DNA of 46,466 bases from an uncultured Clostridia bacterium. GTDB taxonomy: Bacteria; Cyanobacteriota; Vampirovibrionia; Gastranaerophilales; Gastranaerophilaceae. Every line of letters begins with the position of its first letter. The stretch's first letter is position 1. A model generated the notes under the pieces. It made no database searches and had not been told where the DNA came from. It saw nothing but the letters and a program-made list of their open reading frames with translations. Shown here one piece after another: positions 1 to 6,986 of the stretch. The translations under genes and the position numbers were made by a program. The DNA is taken from positions 1 to 46,466 of the forward strand of contig CAMEWS010000012.1 of the NCBI GenBank assembly GCA_945946765.1. Direction: 5' to 3'.

Positions 1-100
1 ACTTGGCGTCATTCGCACTCCGTTACACTTCTACAAGCGAAGCCGCCTCAAACAATCTTTACTGTGATTAAATAGTCGGAGTCTGTCGAGATATTAAAAT
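1..100. repeat. Interspersed repeat, partial copy 1 (module A inverted, plus right arm of module C)
   Basis: Bases 1-50 are the reverse complement of the 54-bp module A found at 16339-16392 and 39216-39269, in opposite orientation to those copies. Bases 73-83 then match the right end of the full element (AGTCGGAGTC), in the same orientation as the other copies. The central stem-loop part (module B) is missing. The window starts exactly at the module boundary, so the repeat may continue upstream. It lies 100-200 bp upstream of rpsF. Confidence 0.75.
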
Positions 101-197
101 GTTAACTAACTTGAAGTTTTTGATTGAATAATTTGTATTAGTTTTGTGTTTATGATACGTTTCTTTTACACGTATAACACCATAAAGGAGCAAAAAA

Positions 198-494
198 GTG
201 AAAAAATACGAATTACTTTCAATTATTAAACCTAATATGGATGCGGAAGAAGCCGATAAAGTTATAGCTAAAATCGAAGAAAGCGTTAAATCTTTGGGTG
301 GAAGCGTTTCTTCAGTTGACAAAATGGGCAGAAAAAAATTGGCTCACGATATCCAAAATTTCAGAGACGGTCATTATGTAGTACAAAAACTTGAATTGGA
401 TCCGTCTAAAGTTACTGAATTCAGAAGACAATTGAGCTTAAACGAAAACATCTTAAGAACAATGTTTATGGAAGAATCCAAAGTAAACGCTTAG
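198..494 (+). CDS. rpsF: 30S ribosomal protein S6
   Basis: 98 residues, the usual length for S6. The start MKKYELLSIIKPNM and the C-terminal stretch ending in 'NENILRTMF' are characteristic of the family. S6 binds the central domain of 16S rRNA as a heterodimer with S18. The start is GTG, preceded at a good distance by AAAGGAG. It is first in the classic order rpsF-ssb-rpsR, with 51 bp to ssb. No strong promoter is obvious in the AT-rich 100 bp upstream, which follow a repeat remnant. Confidence 0.97.
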   Translation: MKKYELLSIIKPNMDAEEADKVIAKIEESVKSLGGSVSSVDKMGRKKLAHDIQNFRDGHYVVQKLELDPSKVTEFRRQLSLNENILRTMFMEESKVNA

Positions 495-545
495 TTATTC
501 GGAATTCATAAAGTACAACAAAACATTTAAAATCAGGAGAATAAA

Positions 546-950
546 ATGAGCTTAGCAAAAGCAGTTATATCAGGAACAGTTTACAGAGCGCCGGAAAAAC
601 GCTTTACATCTAACAATATCCCTATATCGGCATTTGCTTTGAACATCTCCGAAACGGAAGAAACACTCGTAAGAGTTATTGCAAAAGGCAACCTTGCTCA
701 AACTGTTGAAGAAACAATTCAAAAAGGAGACAGAATTGTTGTGGAAGGCAGACTTCAAAACAATACCGTTAAAAATGAAGACGGCTCCGAAAAAAGGATT
801 GTTGAAATTGACGCTTTTGCAATGGAAAAATTGGCGGGAAGTTCGGCAAGTGCAGCACCTTCCGCTAAAAATTCGCCCGACACATTAGTACAATTCGGGC
901 AGACCGATTTCTCGGACGACTTAATCGGTGAAGATGAAATACCGTTTTAG
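546..950 (+). CDS. ssb: Single-stranded DNA-binding protein
   Basis: 134 residues. An N-terminal OB fold (about residues 1-100) is followed by a short Ser/Ala/Pro linker and the acidic tip DDLIGEDEIPF. That tip matches the conserved SSB C-terminus that binds replication and repair partners. It should coat single-stranded DNA as a tetramer. RBS CAGGAG lies 6 nt before ATG. It sits between rpsF and rpsR, the usual conserved operon. The protein is shorter than many SSBs because the linker is compact. Confidence 0.96.
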   Translation: MSLAKAVISGTVYRAPEKRFTSNNIPISAFALNISETEETLVRVIAKGNLAQTVEETIQKGDRIVVEGRLQNNTVKNEDGSEKRIVEIDAFAMEKLAGSSASAAPSAKNSPDTLVQFGQTDFSDDLIGEDEIPF

Positions 951-962
951 CGGATTTTTTGC

Positions 963-1067
963 GGCTGTGGTGCCGAGCCTGAAAGACGAGCAAACAGCCA
1001 TGTGAACAAGGTTAATGAAGTAAAAAATTTTTAGAATAAAAATTTAAAACGGAATGCTAAACCTTGT
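963..1067 (+). promoter_or_regulatory. Candidate structured RNA between ssb and rpsR
   Basis: The 195-bp spacer can fold into two domains. Stem 1 pairs GGCTGT (963-968) with ACAGCC (994-999) and encloses GGTGCCGAGCCTGAAAGACG. Stem 2 pairs ACAAGGTT (1006-1013) with AACCTTGT (1060-1067) and contains an inner hairpin AAATTTTT (1025-1032)/AAAAATTT (1038-1045). S6:S18 complexes are known to autoregulate through an mRNA element with a CCG-containing loop, usually upstream of rpsF. The GCCGAG here makes an S18- or S6:S18-responsive leader conceivable, but that is inference. A TATAAT at 1119-1124 may give rpsR its own promoter. Confidence 0.4.
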
Positions 1068-1145
1068 GAACGCCAATAATCCAAGAAATTAAGTTAGTTC
1101 GAGCTTACAGCTATTAGTTATAATAAAACAGAAAAGGAAAAAACA

Positions 1146-1376
1146 ATGGCAAGACCACAAATCGACAAAAACAAAAGAAAAAGCTGCAACTTCTGTGCAG
1201 ATAAAGTAGAAGTAATTGATTACAAAGATGCTCAAAAAATCAGAAGATATTTAACGGAAGCAGGTAAAATTCTTCCAAGAAGAATCACCGGTACTTGCGC
1301 AAAACACCAAAGAATGTTGGCAAAAGCCGTTAAAAAAGCAAGAGAAGCTGCTTTAATCAACTACGTTTACGACTAA
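1146..1376 (+). CDS. rpsR: 30S ribosomal protein S18
   Basis: 76 residues, typical of S18. The CNFC pair near the N-terminus and the core 'IDYKDAQKIRRYLTEAGKILPRR..G.C..HQR' are diagnostic. It partners S6 on 16S rRNA. RBS AAAAGGAAAAAAC precedes ATG. It ends the rpsF-ssb-rpsR unit, closed by a strong hairpin terminator at 1391-1429. The long structured spacer upstream suggests expression is tuned separately from ssb. Confidence 0.97.
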   Translation: MARPQIDKNKRKSCNFCADKVEVIDYKDAQKIRRYLTEAGKILPRRITGTCAKHQRMLAKAVKKAREAALINYVYD

Positions 1377-1390
1377 TAAGTAAATTATAT

Positions 1391-1429
1391 AAAAAGAACT
1401 CTCTTTGTAATATAAGGGAGTTCTTTTTT
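1391..1429 (+). terminator. Rho-independent terminator after rpsR
   Basis: The arms AGAACTC and GAGTTCT form a hairpin followed by a T run, 14 bp after the rpsR stop. Confidence 0.9.
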
Positions 1430-1484
1430 GTTGTGCATTGTTAGGTCGTGGCATTTACACTAATATAACTTAACCTTTTACAAT

Positions 1485-1513
1485 TTGGCAAAGATGTGTT
1501 TTTTAACTATAAT
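1485..1513 (+). promoter_or_regulatory. Sigma-70-type promoter of leuS
   Basis: TTGGCA (1485-1490) and a perfect TATAAT (1508-1513) are separated by 17 bp, 38 bp before the leuS start. It lies just after the rpsR terminator, so leuS is an independent transcription unit. Confidence 0.75.
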
Positions 1514-1551
1514 AAAACAAGTAATTATCAAGAATTATAGGTGGAGAAAAA

Positions 1552-4041
1552 GTGATTAAAGAACAATATTTTCCTCAGGAAATTGAAAAACATTGGCAAA
1601 AAGAATGGGAAGAAAACAAATTCGGAAAAACTTATGAGGATTCCGACAAACCCAAATATTATGCTCTTTCAATGCTTCCTTACCCTTCAGGCAAACTGCA
1701 TATGGGGCATGTCCGCAATTATACAATTACGGATGTAATTGCACGTTTTAAGAAAATGCACGGTTTTAACGTACTTCATCCGATGGGATGGGACAGCTTT
1801 GGGCTTCCTGCGGAAAATGCCGCAATCCAACATGGTGAAAGCCCCGAAAAATGGACTGATGAAAATATTTCTTATATGAAAATGCAGTTGAAAAAACTCG
1901 GTCTTATGTACGATTGGGACAGAGAAGTTGCAACCTGCAAACCCGACTATTACAAATGGACACAATGGTTATTTTTACAACTTTATAAAAAAGGACTTGC
2001 GTATAAAAAAGAAGCTGCCGTTAACTGGTGTGATAAATGTGCTACGGTATTGGCAAACGAACAGGTTATTGACGGAAAATGCTGGAGATGTGACAGCGTT
2101 GTTGAAAAAAAATACTTGTCACAATGGTTCTTAAAAATTACGGATTATGCGGAAGTATTATTGCAGGATATTGATAAACTTGAAGGTTGGCCCGACAGCG
2201 TAAAAACAATGCAACGCAACTGGATAGGTAAATCTCAAGGCGCAATACTTAAATTTAAAGTCAAAGAAATTGACGGCTTGGAAATTCCTGTATACACTAC
2301 AAGACCTGATACGGTTTACGGTATTACTTATCTTGTTGTTGCACCTGAATACAAAGACATTGAAAAACTTACAACACCCGAACAAAAGCAGGCTGTTGAA
2401 GAATATCGTGCAAATGCCCGCAAGATGACGGAAATAGAAAGACTTTCCACAGAGCGTGTAAAAACAGGTGTGCCTTTGGGTACTCATGCCATAAATCCGT
2501 TTAACGGCGAAGAATTCCCGCTTTGGACAGCGGATTATGCTCTTGTTGAATACGGAACAGGGGCTGTAATGGCAGTACCTACACACGATGAAAGGGATTT
2601 TGATTTTGCAAAAAAATACAATCTACCTATGAAGGTTGTAATTGAAAATCCTGAAAACCCTTCAAAATGCGAAAACGAAGCTTATACCGACCCCGGAGTC
2701 CTCGTAAATTCGGAAGAATTTAACGGAATGCAAAACGACAAAGCAAAAAAAGCAATTACACAAAAAGCTGTTGACGGTGGTTTTGGTGAATTTAAAACAC
2801 AGTACAGATTACGTGACTGGTTGATTTCTCGTCAAAGATACTGGGGCGCACCGATTCCGATTGTATATTGTGAACACTGCGGAATGCAACCTGTACCGGA
2901 AGACCAATTGCCTTTAAAACTTCCTGAAGATGTTGATTTCTCAGTAACCGGAAAATCCCCTATACTAACATCAAAAACCTTCCTCGAAACAACTTGTCCC
3001 GTTTGCGGCGGCAAAGCTACCCGAGAAACAGACACAATGGACACATTCATTTGTTCAAGCTGGTATTATATGCGTTATACGGATGCAAAAAATACCGATG
3101 CACCGTTTGATAAAAATATTGTTAACAAATGGATGCCCGTTGATCAGTATGTTGGCGGTATTGAACACGCTATTTTACACCTTTTGTATTCCAGATTCTT
3201 TACAAAAGCGTTAAAAGATTTGGGACTCGTTGATTTTGACGAACCGTTTAAAAACCTTTTAACGCAAGGTATGGTGTTAAAAGACGGCTCAAAAATGTCT
3301 AAGTCAAAAGGCAATACGGTTGACCCTGACGAAATCTTTGAAAATTACGGTGCGGATACCGCAAGACTTTTCATTCTTTCCGACTCACCGCCGGCAAGAG
3401 ATTTTGACTGGTCAGATGCAGGTGTTGAAGGCTGCTACAAATTCTTAAATCGTGTATGGAGATTGTATGCTTCTCAACAGGAAAATATTGTTTTGGATTA
3501 CAAACTGCCTGATGATGTTTCAACTCTGTCAAAAGAAAATAACGACCTTGTAAGAACAACTCATATCTATATCAAGGGAATTACGCAAGATATTTCTAAT
3601 GAGTTTCAATTCAATACCGTTATTTCAAAATACCGTGAATTTGTTAACGCAATCTATGATTATGCAAGTAAAAAAACAAGCTTTAACGATGAAGATAAAA
3701 ATGTATTGAGCTTTGCTCTTATTTCATTGTTAAAATTGCTTGCGCCTACTACTGTTCACCTGACTGAAGAAATTTACCACGCTATTGGTGGTAAAAATTC
3801 TATCCATGAAACGGATTGGCCTAAATATGATGACAAGCTTGCCAAAACCTCGGCAATTACGCTTGTTGTACAGGTAAACGGTAAAGTTAAAGACAAAATT
3901 GAAGTTGACTCCGAATCTTCTAAAGAAGAATTGGAAAAAGCTGCAATGGCAAGCGTTAAAATACAATCTGCCATCAATGGTAAAACAGTTGTAAAAACAA
4001 TTGTTGTCCCCGGCAGGTTGGTAAATATTGTAGTTAAATAA
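1552..4041 (+). CDS. leuS: Leucine--tRNA ligase
   Basis: 829 residues, a full-length bacterial class I LeuRS that charges tRNA-Leu in the cytoplasm. The HIGH motif appears as HMGH at residues 50-53 within PYPSGKLHMGHVRNY. The CP1 editing domain carries TTRPDT near residue 250, and KMSKS is at residues 581-585. Cysteine pairs 'CDKC...CWRC' and 'CEHC...CPVC' suggest zinc binding in the ZN-1 insertion and a second insertion. The C-terminal tRNA-binding domain is complete. Start is GTG with RBS AGGTGGAG. It is monocistronic between its own promoter and a terminator. Confidence 0.98.
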   Translation: MIKEQYFPQEIEKHWQKEWEENKFGKTYEDSDKPKYYALSMLPYPSGKLHMGHVRNYTITDVIARFKKMHGFNVLHPMGWDSFGLPAENAAIQHGESPEKWTDENISYMKMQLKKLGLMYDWDREVATCKPDYYKWTQWLFLQLYKKGLAYKKEAAVNWCDKCATVLANEQVIDGKCWRCDSVVEKKYLSQWFLKITDYAEVLLQDIDKLEGWPDSVKTMQRNWIGKSQGAILKFKVKEIDGLEIPVYTTRPDTVYGITYLVVAPEYKDIEKLTTPEQKQAVEEYRANARKMTEIERLSTERVKTGVPLGTHAINPFNGEEFPLWTADYALVEYGTGAVMAVPTHDERDFDFAKKYNLPMKVVIENPENPSKCENEAYTDPGVLVNSEEFNGMQNDKAKKAITQKAVDGGFGEFKTQYRLRDWLISRQRYWGAPIPIVYCEHCGMQPVPEDQLPLKLPEDVDFSVTGKSPILTSKTFLETTCPVCGGKATRETDTMDTFICSSWYYMRYTDAKNTDAPFDKNIVNKWMPVDQYVGGIEHAILHLLYSRFFTKALKDLGLVDFDEPFKNLLTQGMVLKDGSKMSKSKGNTVDPDEIFENYGADTARLFILSDSPPARDFDWSDAGVEGCYKFLNRVWRLYASQQENIVLDYKLPDDVSTLSKENNDLVRTTHIYIKGITQDISNEFQFNTVISKYREFVNAIYDYASKKTSFNDEDKNVLSFALISLLKLLAPTTVHLTEEIYHAIGGKNSIHETDWPKYDDKLAKTSAITLVVQVNGKVKDKIEVDSESSKEELEKAAMASVKIQSAINGKTVVKTIVVPGRLVNIVVK

Positions 4042-4060
4042 TTAATTGATAAAACCAACA

Positions 4061-4093
4061 AAAAAGCTCAGAACATTCGTTTTGAGCTTTTTT
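4061..4093 (+). terminator. Rho-independent terminator after leuS
   Basis: Arms AAAGCTCA and TGAGCTTT with a following T run, 20 bp after the leuS stop. Confidence 0.9.
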
Positions 4094-4230
4094 ATTGAAT
4101 TATCACGATTTTCATCTAAATCGTGATTTTGTAACAAATTTATCAAAAAATGTAAAATTTTAATGAAATTATGAAACAAAATTAAATTAACTGTGTTTAT
4201 ATACATGTTAGAAAAGTGAAGGGTTATTCT

Positions 4231-4392
4231 ATGTATAGTATGGAATTTATGAAAATTTTAATTGGTCAAGATTCAAATAAACAAACCTCTGCAACAAAAG
4301 AAGAAAAAGAGACCAAAAGAGAAAATCCGTTATATCGTTATTCAAGATATGCAACGGTTCCGATTGAAATAAAAAATAATCCGAGTATTTAA
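4231..4392 (+). CDS. Small protein of unknown function (53 aa)
   Basis: A 53-residue ORF starting MYSMEFMKILIGQD and ending in a basic/aromatic stretch (ENPLYRYSRYATVPIEI). The middle is charged and probably disordered (KEEKETKR). No family is recognised. It appears real: a GAAGGG ribosome site lies about 7 nt before ATG, a promoter-like GTTTATATAC lies at 4195, and a dedicated hairpin terminator begins at the stop codon. The same promoter-like element precedes the lineage-specific genes at 4538 and 24020. There are no membrane segments and no cysteines. Confidence 0.6.
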   Translation: MYSMEFMKILIGQDSNKQTSATKEEKETKRENPLYRYSRYATVPIEIKNNPSI

Positions 4393-4419
4393 AAGTCGCT
4401 TAAAAAGCGGCTTTTTTAT
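4391..4419 (+). terminator. Rho-independent terminator after the 53-aa ORF
   Basis: AGTCGCTT and AAGCGGCT arms (one G-U pair) are followed by T6. The hairpin begins immediately at the small-ORF stop codon. Confidence 0.85.
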
Positions 4420-4537
4420 TTAACAACAAAAGGCACAGAAATTTGTAAACAATTGTAAAGCGTTTAAAACAAATTTGGCAATATTTTGAAGGCGACAATG
4501 TTTATATAAGTAAGTAAGTTAAAAGGAGATTAGTGTA

Positions 4538-5233
4538 ATGACAGTAAATTTTAATAGCAATGTTGGTTATGTGCCATCCAAAAGTTATTCAAACGTAAAT
4601 TTTGCTCAACGCAATGAAAATATGGAAGCTCCCAAAAAGAGTAATACAAAAAAATATGTAGCAGCCGGTGTTGGCTTGGCTGCCATTGCCGCAGCTATAG
4701 TATTTAGAAAACCAATAGGACAAGCTGCAAAAAATCTTTTAGGTAAAATTAAATTATTTGATTTTTCATCAATGGCTAAAAAAGTTGGCATTGGTGCTAG
4801 AAACATTGCAAACAAAGCAAAAGTAAAAGCAGGTGAAATCTTTGCATCTGCAAAAACTGTAGCAAAAGATTTAGTAAGTAACATTAAAGGAAAAATAAAA
4901 ATGCCTGATTTTTCATCAATGGCTAAAAAAGTTGGCATTGGTGCTAGAAACATTGCAAACAAAGCAAAAGTAAAAGCAGGTGAATTTTATAATACGGCAA
5001 AAACAACAGTAAAAGATGCACTAGGTAAAATTACAGCAAAATTTACAAGTCCAATGAGTAGCATTAGTGCAAGTACTATTACCGACAAGTTCAAAAATAT
5101 TTGGCAAGGTGCCAAAAACTATGCAGTTAAAGGCTGGGAATTTGCTAAACAATACGGTCAAAAAGCAATCGAATGGGTTAAAAATATTTTTCATAAACTT
5201 TTCCACAAACCTGTAACTCCAACTGCTCCTTAA
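4538..5233 (+). CDS. Lineage-specific membrane-anchored protein with internal duplication
   Basis: 231 residues, no recognised family. A short N-terminal region with NF motifs (MTVNFNSN; SNVNFAQRN) is followed by a hydrophobic segment at about residues 39-57 (KYVAAGVGLAAIAAAIVF). The rest is Lys/Ala-rich and looks like amphipathic helices. Two 26-residue repeats (about 75-100 and 124-149) are identical and encoded by identical 78-bp DNA. The C-terminus has aromatic amphipathic helices (WQGAKNYAVKGWEFAKQYG) and ends HKPVTPTAP. RBS AAAAGGAG precedes ATG. It is monocistronic with its own terminator. An envelope or membrane-surface role is inference from sequence style only. Confidence 0.85.
   Translation: MTVNFNSNVGYVPSKSYSNVNFAQRNENMEAPKKSNTKKYVAAGVGLAAIAAAIVFRKPIGQAAKNLLGKIKLFDFSSMAKKVGIGARNIANKAKVKAGEIFASAKTVAKDLVSNIKGKIKMPDFSSMAKKVGIGARNIANKAKVKAGEFYNTAKTTVKDALGKITAKFTSPMSSISASTITDKFKNIWQGAKNYAVKGWEFAKQYGQKAIEWVKNIFHKLFHKPVTPTAP
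4760..4837 (+). repeat. 78-bp direct repeat, copy 1
   Basis: Identical over 78 bp to 4907-4984 and in frame inside the 231-aa protein. The period is 147 bp, or 49 codons. Confidence 0.97.
4907..4984 (+). repeat. 78-bp direct repeat, copy 2
   Basis: Identical to 4760-4837 including all synonymous positions, which points to a recent duplication or gene conversion. Confidence 0.97.
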
Positions 5234-5277
5234 TTTATATTAAATAAACATAAGAACAAGCTAATCTTCTAAAACAT

Positions 5278-5312
5278 AACAGCGGACTTTATTTTAAAAG
5301 TCCGCTGTTTGT
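5278..5312 (+). terminator. Rho-independent terminator
   Basis: AACAGCGGACTTT pairs with AAAGTCCGCTGTT across a short loop. It follows the 231-aa gene and precedes bioB. Confidence 0.85.
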
Positions 5313-5344
5313 TATATATTTGTGTTGTACGGAATTAAAATTAA

Positions 5345-6280
5345 ATGAGGAGTGTTGGCAAGTTGAAAGGAATTACAAATACAGCAGAACTTCTTAATTT
5401 ATATAATTTAGAACTCGACAAACTTTTAGAAATATCTTCAAAATATATAAAAAATACGGTTGAGTTTTGTTCGCTAATAAATGCCCGCAACGGCAAATGT
5501 TCCCAAAATTGTAAATACTGTGCGCAAAGTTCTCATTATAATACTGAAATTGAATCGTTTCCCCTTGTTGAAACACAAAAAGTGCGTGAGTGTGCTATAG
5601 ATGCATTAAAAAACAAGGTTTCTCGTTTTGCGATAGTAACCTCGGGCAAAACCCCCGACGAAAGCGACTTTGACAAAATGTTGGAAATGATTGGAGAAAT
5701 CAACAAAGTTGACGGGCTTAGCAGTTGTGCCTCAATCGGTATATTGAATGAAGAACAGGCAAAAAGATTGGCTGAAGCAGGTTTAAAACGTTTTCACCAC
5801 AATATTAACACTGCACCTTCTTACTATCCGTCAATTTGCACAACTCACACGATAGAAGAAAGAATAAACACCTGTAAACTTGTAAAAAAATATGGTATGG
5901 AGCTGTGTTGCGGTGTAATTTTGGGTATGGGCGAAACCATAGAACAACGCATAGAAATGGCTGTGACTTTGGCGGAAATAGAGCCTGACTCAATACCGAT
6001 AAACATTCTTATGCCAATCCCAAACACTCCGTTTGAATCATACATTGATAAAATTGATGAAGAAAATGTTCTAAGAACTCTTGCCGTATTTAAAATAGCA
6101 AATCCAAATTCTGTTTTACGTTTTTGCGGAGGCAGAATGAGATTGAGTTTAGAAAACCAAAAGAAAGCACTAAAAACTTGCGTTGAAGGTTTAATGGTGG
6201 GCAACTACCTTACAACACTGGGAAGAAACCCCGAAGAAGATATTGTTACAATAAAAGAAATTGGAAAAGAAATTATATGA
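5345..6280 (+). CDS. bioB: Biotin synthase (radical SAM)
   Basis: Up to 311 residues. BioB inserts sulfur into dethiobiotin using S-adenosylmethionine and two Fe-S clusters. The radical-SAM CxxxCxxC motif is CSQNCKYC, cysteines 52, 56 and 59, preceded by the typical 'NARNGKCSQ'. Other family features are 'CASIGIL', 'HHNINTAPSYYPSICTTHT' and 'GVILGMGET'. The ATG at 5345 has no RBS in front. An in-frame TTG at 5363 has GAGGAG 10 nt upstream and may be the true start, giving 305 residues. It overlaps ruvA by 4 nt (ATGA). bioD is about 19 kb away, so biotin genes are dispersed here. Confidence 0.94.
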   Translation: MRSVGKLKGITNTAELLNLYNLELDKLLEISSKYIKNTVEFCSLINARNGKCSQNCKYCAQSSHYNTEIESFPLVETQKVRECAIDALKNKVSRFAIVTSGKTPDESDFDKMLEMIGEINKVDGLSSCASIGILNEEQAKRLAEAGLKRFHHNINTAPSYYPSICTTHTIEERINTCKLVKKYGMELCCGVILGMGETIEQRIEMAVTLAEIEPDSIPINILMPIPNTPFESYIDKIDEENVLRTLAVFKIANPNSVLRFCGGRMRLSLENQKKALKTCVEGLMVGNYLTTLGRNPEEDIVTIKEIGKEII

Positions 6281-6909
6281 TAGATTACATAAAAGGCAAA
6301 CTCGTTGCAAAACAGGCACAAAGCGTAAAAGGGGCTCAATTTATTGTTGAAAACAATAATATGGGCTATTTAATCAACACCACAAACAGAAATATCTCTC
6401 TCGCAGGAGAAGAAAATTCCGAAATAAAAGTGTATACAAGCCTTATCCACAGAGAAGACGCAATGATGCTTTGCGGATTTTTGAACAAAGAAGACAGAGA
6501 TATTTTTAACATACTTTTAACCGTATCCGGTGTAGGGATGAAGGTTGCACTTATTTTGCTTGATGAATTTTCAGGCTGCGACTTGATTTCGGCTGTAATC
6601 ACAGGTGATTACAAAGAATTGTCAAAAGCAAAAGGAGTCGGGCCAAAACTTGCTCAAAAAATTATACTTGAATTAAAAGACAAGTTAATCAACAGACAAA
6701 AAGATTCCCCGATTGATATTTCCGAAATCACGAACAAATCAAAAACTCTTGCTGATGATGTATTGAGTGAAACACAAGCCGTACTTGTTTCTTTGGGCTA
6801 TTCCGTACAAGAAGCGCAAAAAGCCATAAAAGTGGCTTGTTCAACAGCGGCAAAAGAAACCTCCGAAGAAATTTTAAAAGAAGCGTTGCATTACCTCGCA
6901 CAGGAATAA
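6277..6909 (+). CDS. ruvA: Holliday junction DNA helicase subunit RuvA
   Basis: 210 residues, the expected length. RuvA tetramers bind Holliday junctions and load the RuvB motor for branch migration. The N-terminal OB-like domain starts MIDYIKGKLV. The paired helix-hairpin-helix motifs are visible as 'LLTVSGVGMKVALILLDEF' and 'LSKAKGVGPKLAQKIILEL'. The C-terminal RuvB-interacting domain contains 'AVLVSLGYSVQEAQKAI'. The start overlaps the bioB stop (ATGA), indicating translational coupling. ruvB and ruvC are not in the window. Confidence 0.96.
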   Translation: MIDYIKGKLVAKQAQSVKGAQFIVENNNMGYLINTTNRNISLAGEENSEIKVYTSLIHREDAMMLCGFLNKEDRDIFNILLTVSGVGMKVALILLDEFSGCDLISAVITGDYKELSKAKGVGPKLAQKIILELKDKLINRQKDSPIDISEITNKSKTLADDVLSETQAVLVSLGYSVQEAQKAIKVACSTAAKETSEEILKEALHYLAQE

Positions 6910-6986
6910 CTTGTTTATTATTATGTTTTAGAATCACTTTTTTTGTTATAAAATCTAACTATAAGTTATTATAAAAGGAATGAATT

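Noticed and set aside
4760-4984. Two identical repeats as a CRISPR array
   Set aside because: Only two 78-bp copies in frame within a coding gene, no regular 25-40 bp spacers, no cas genes.
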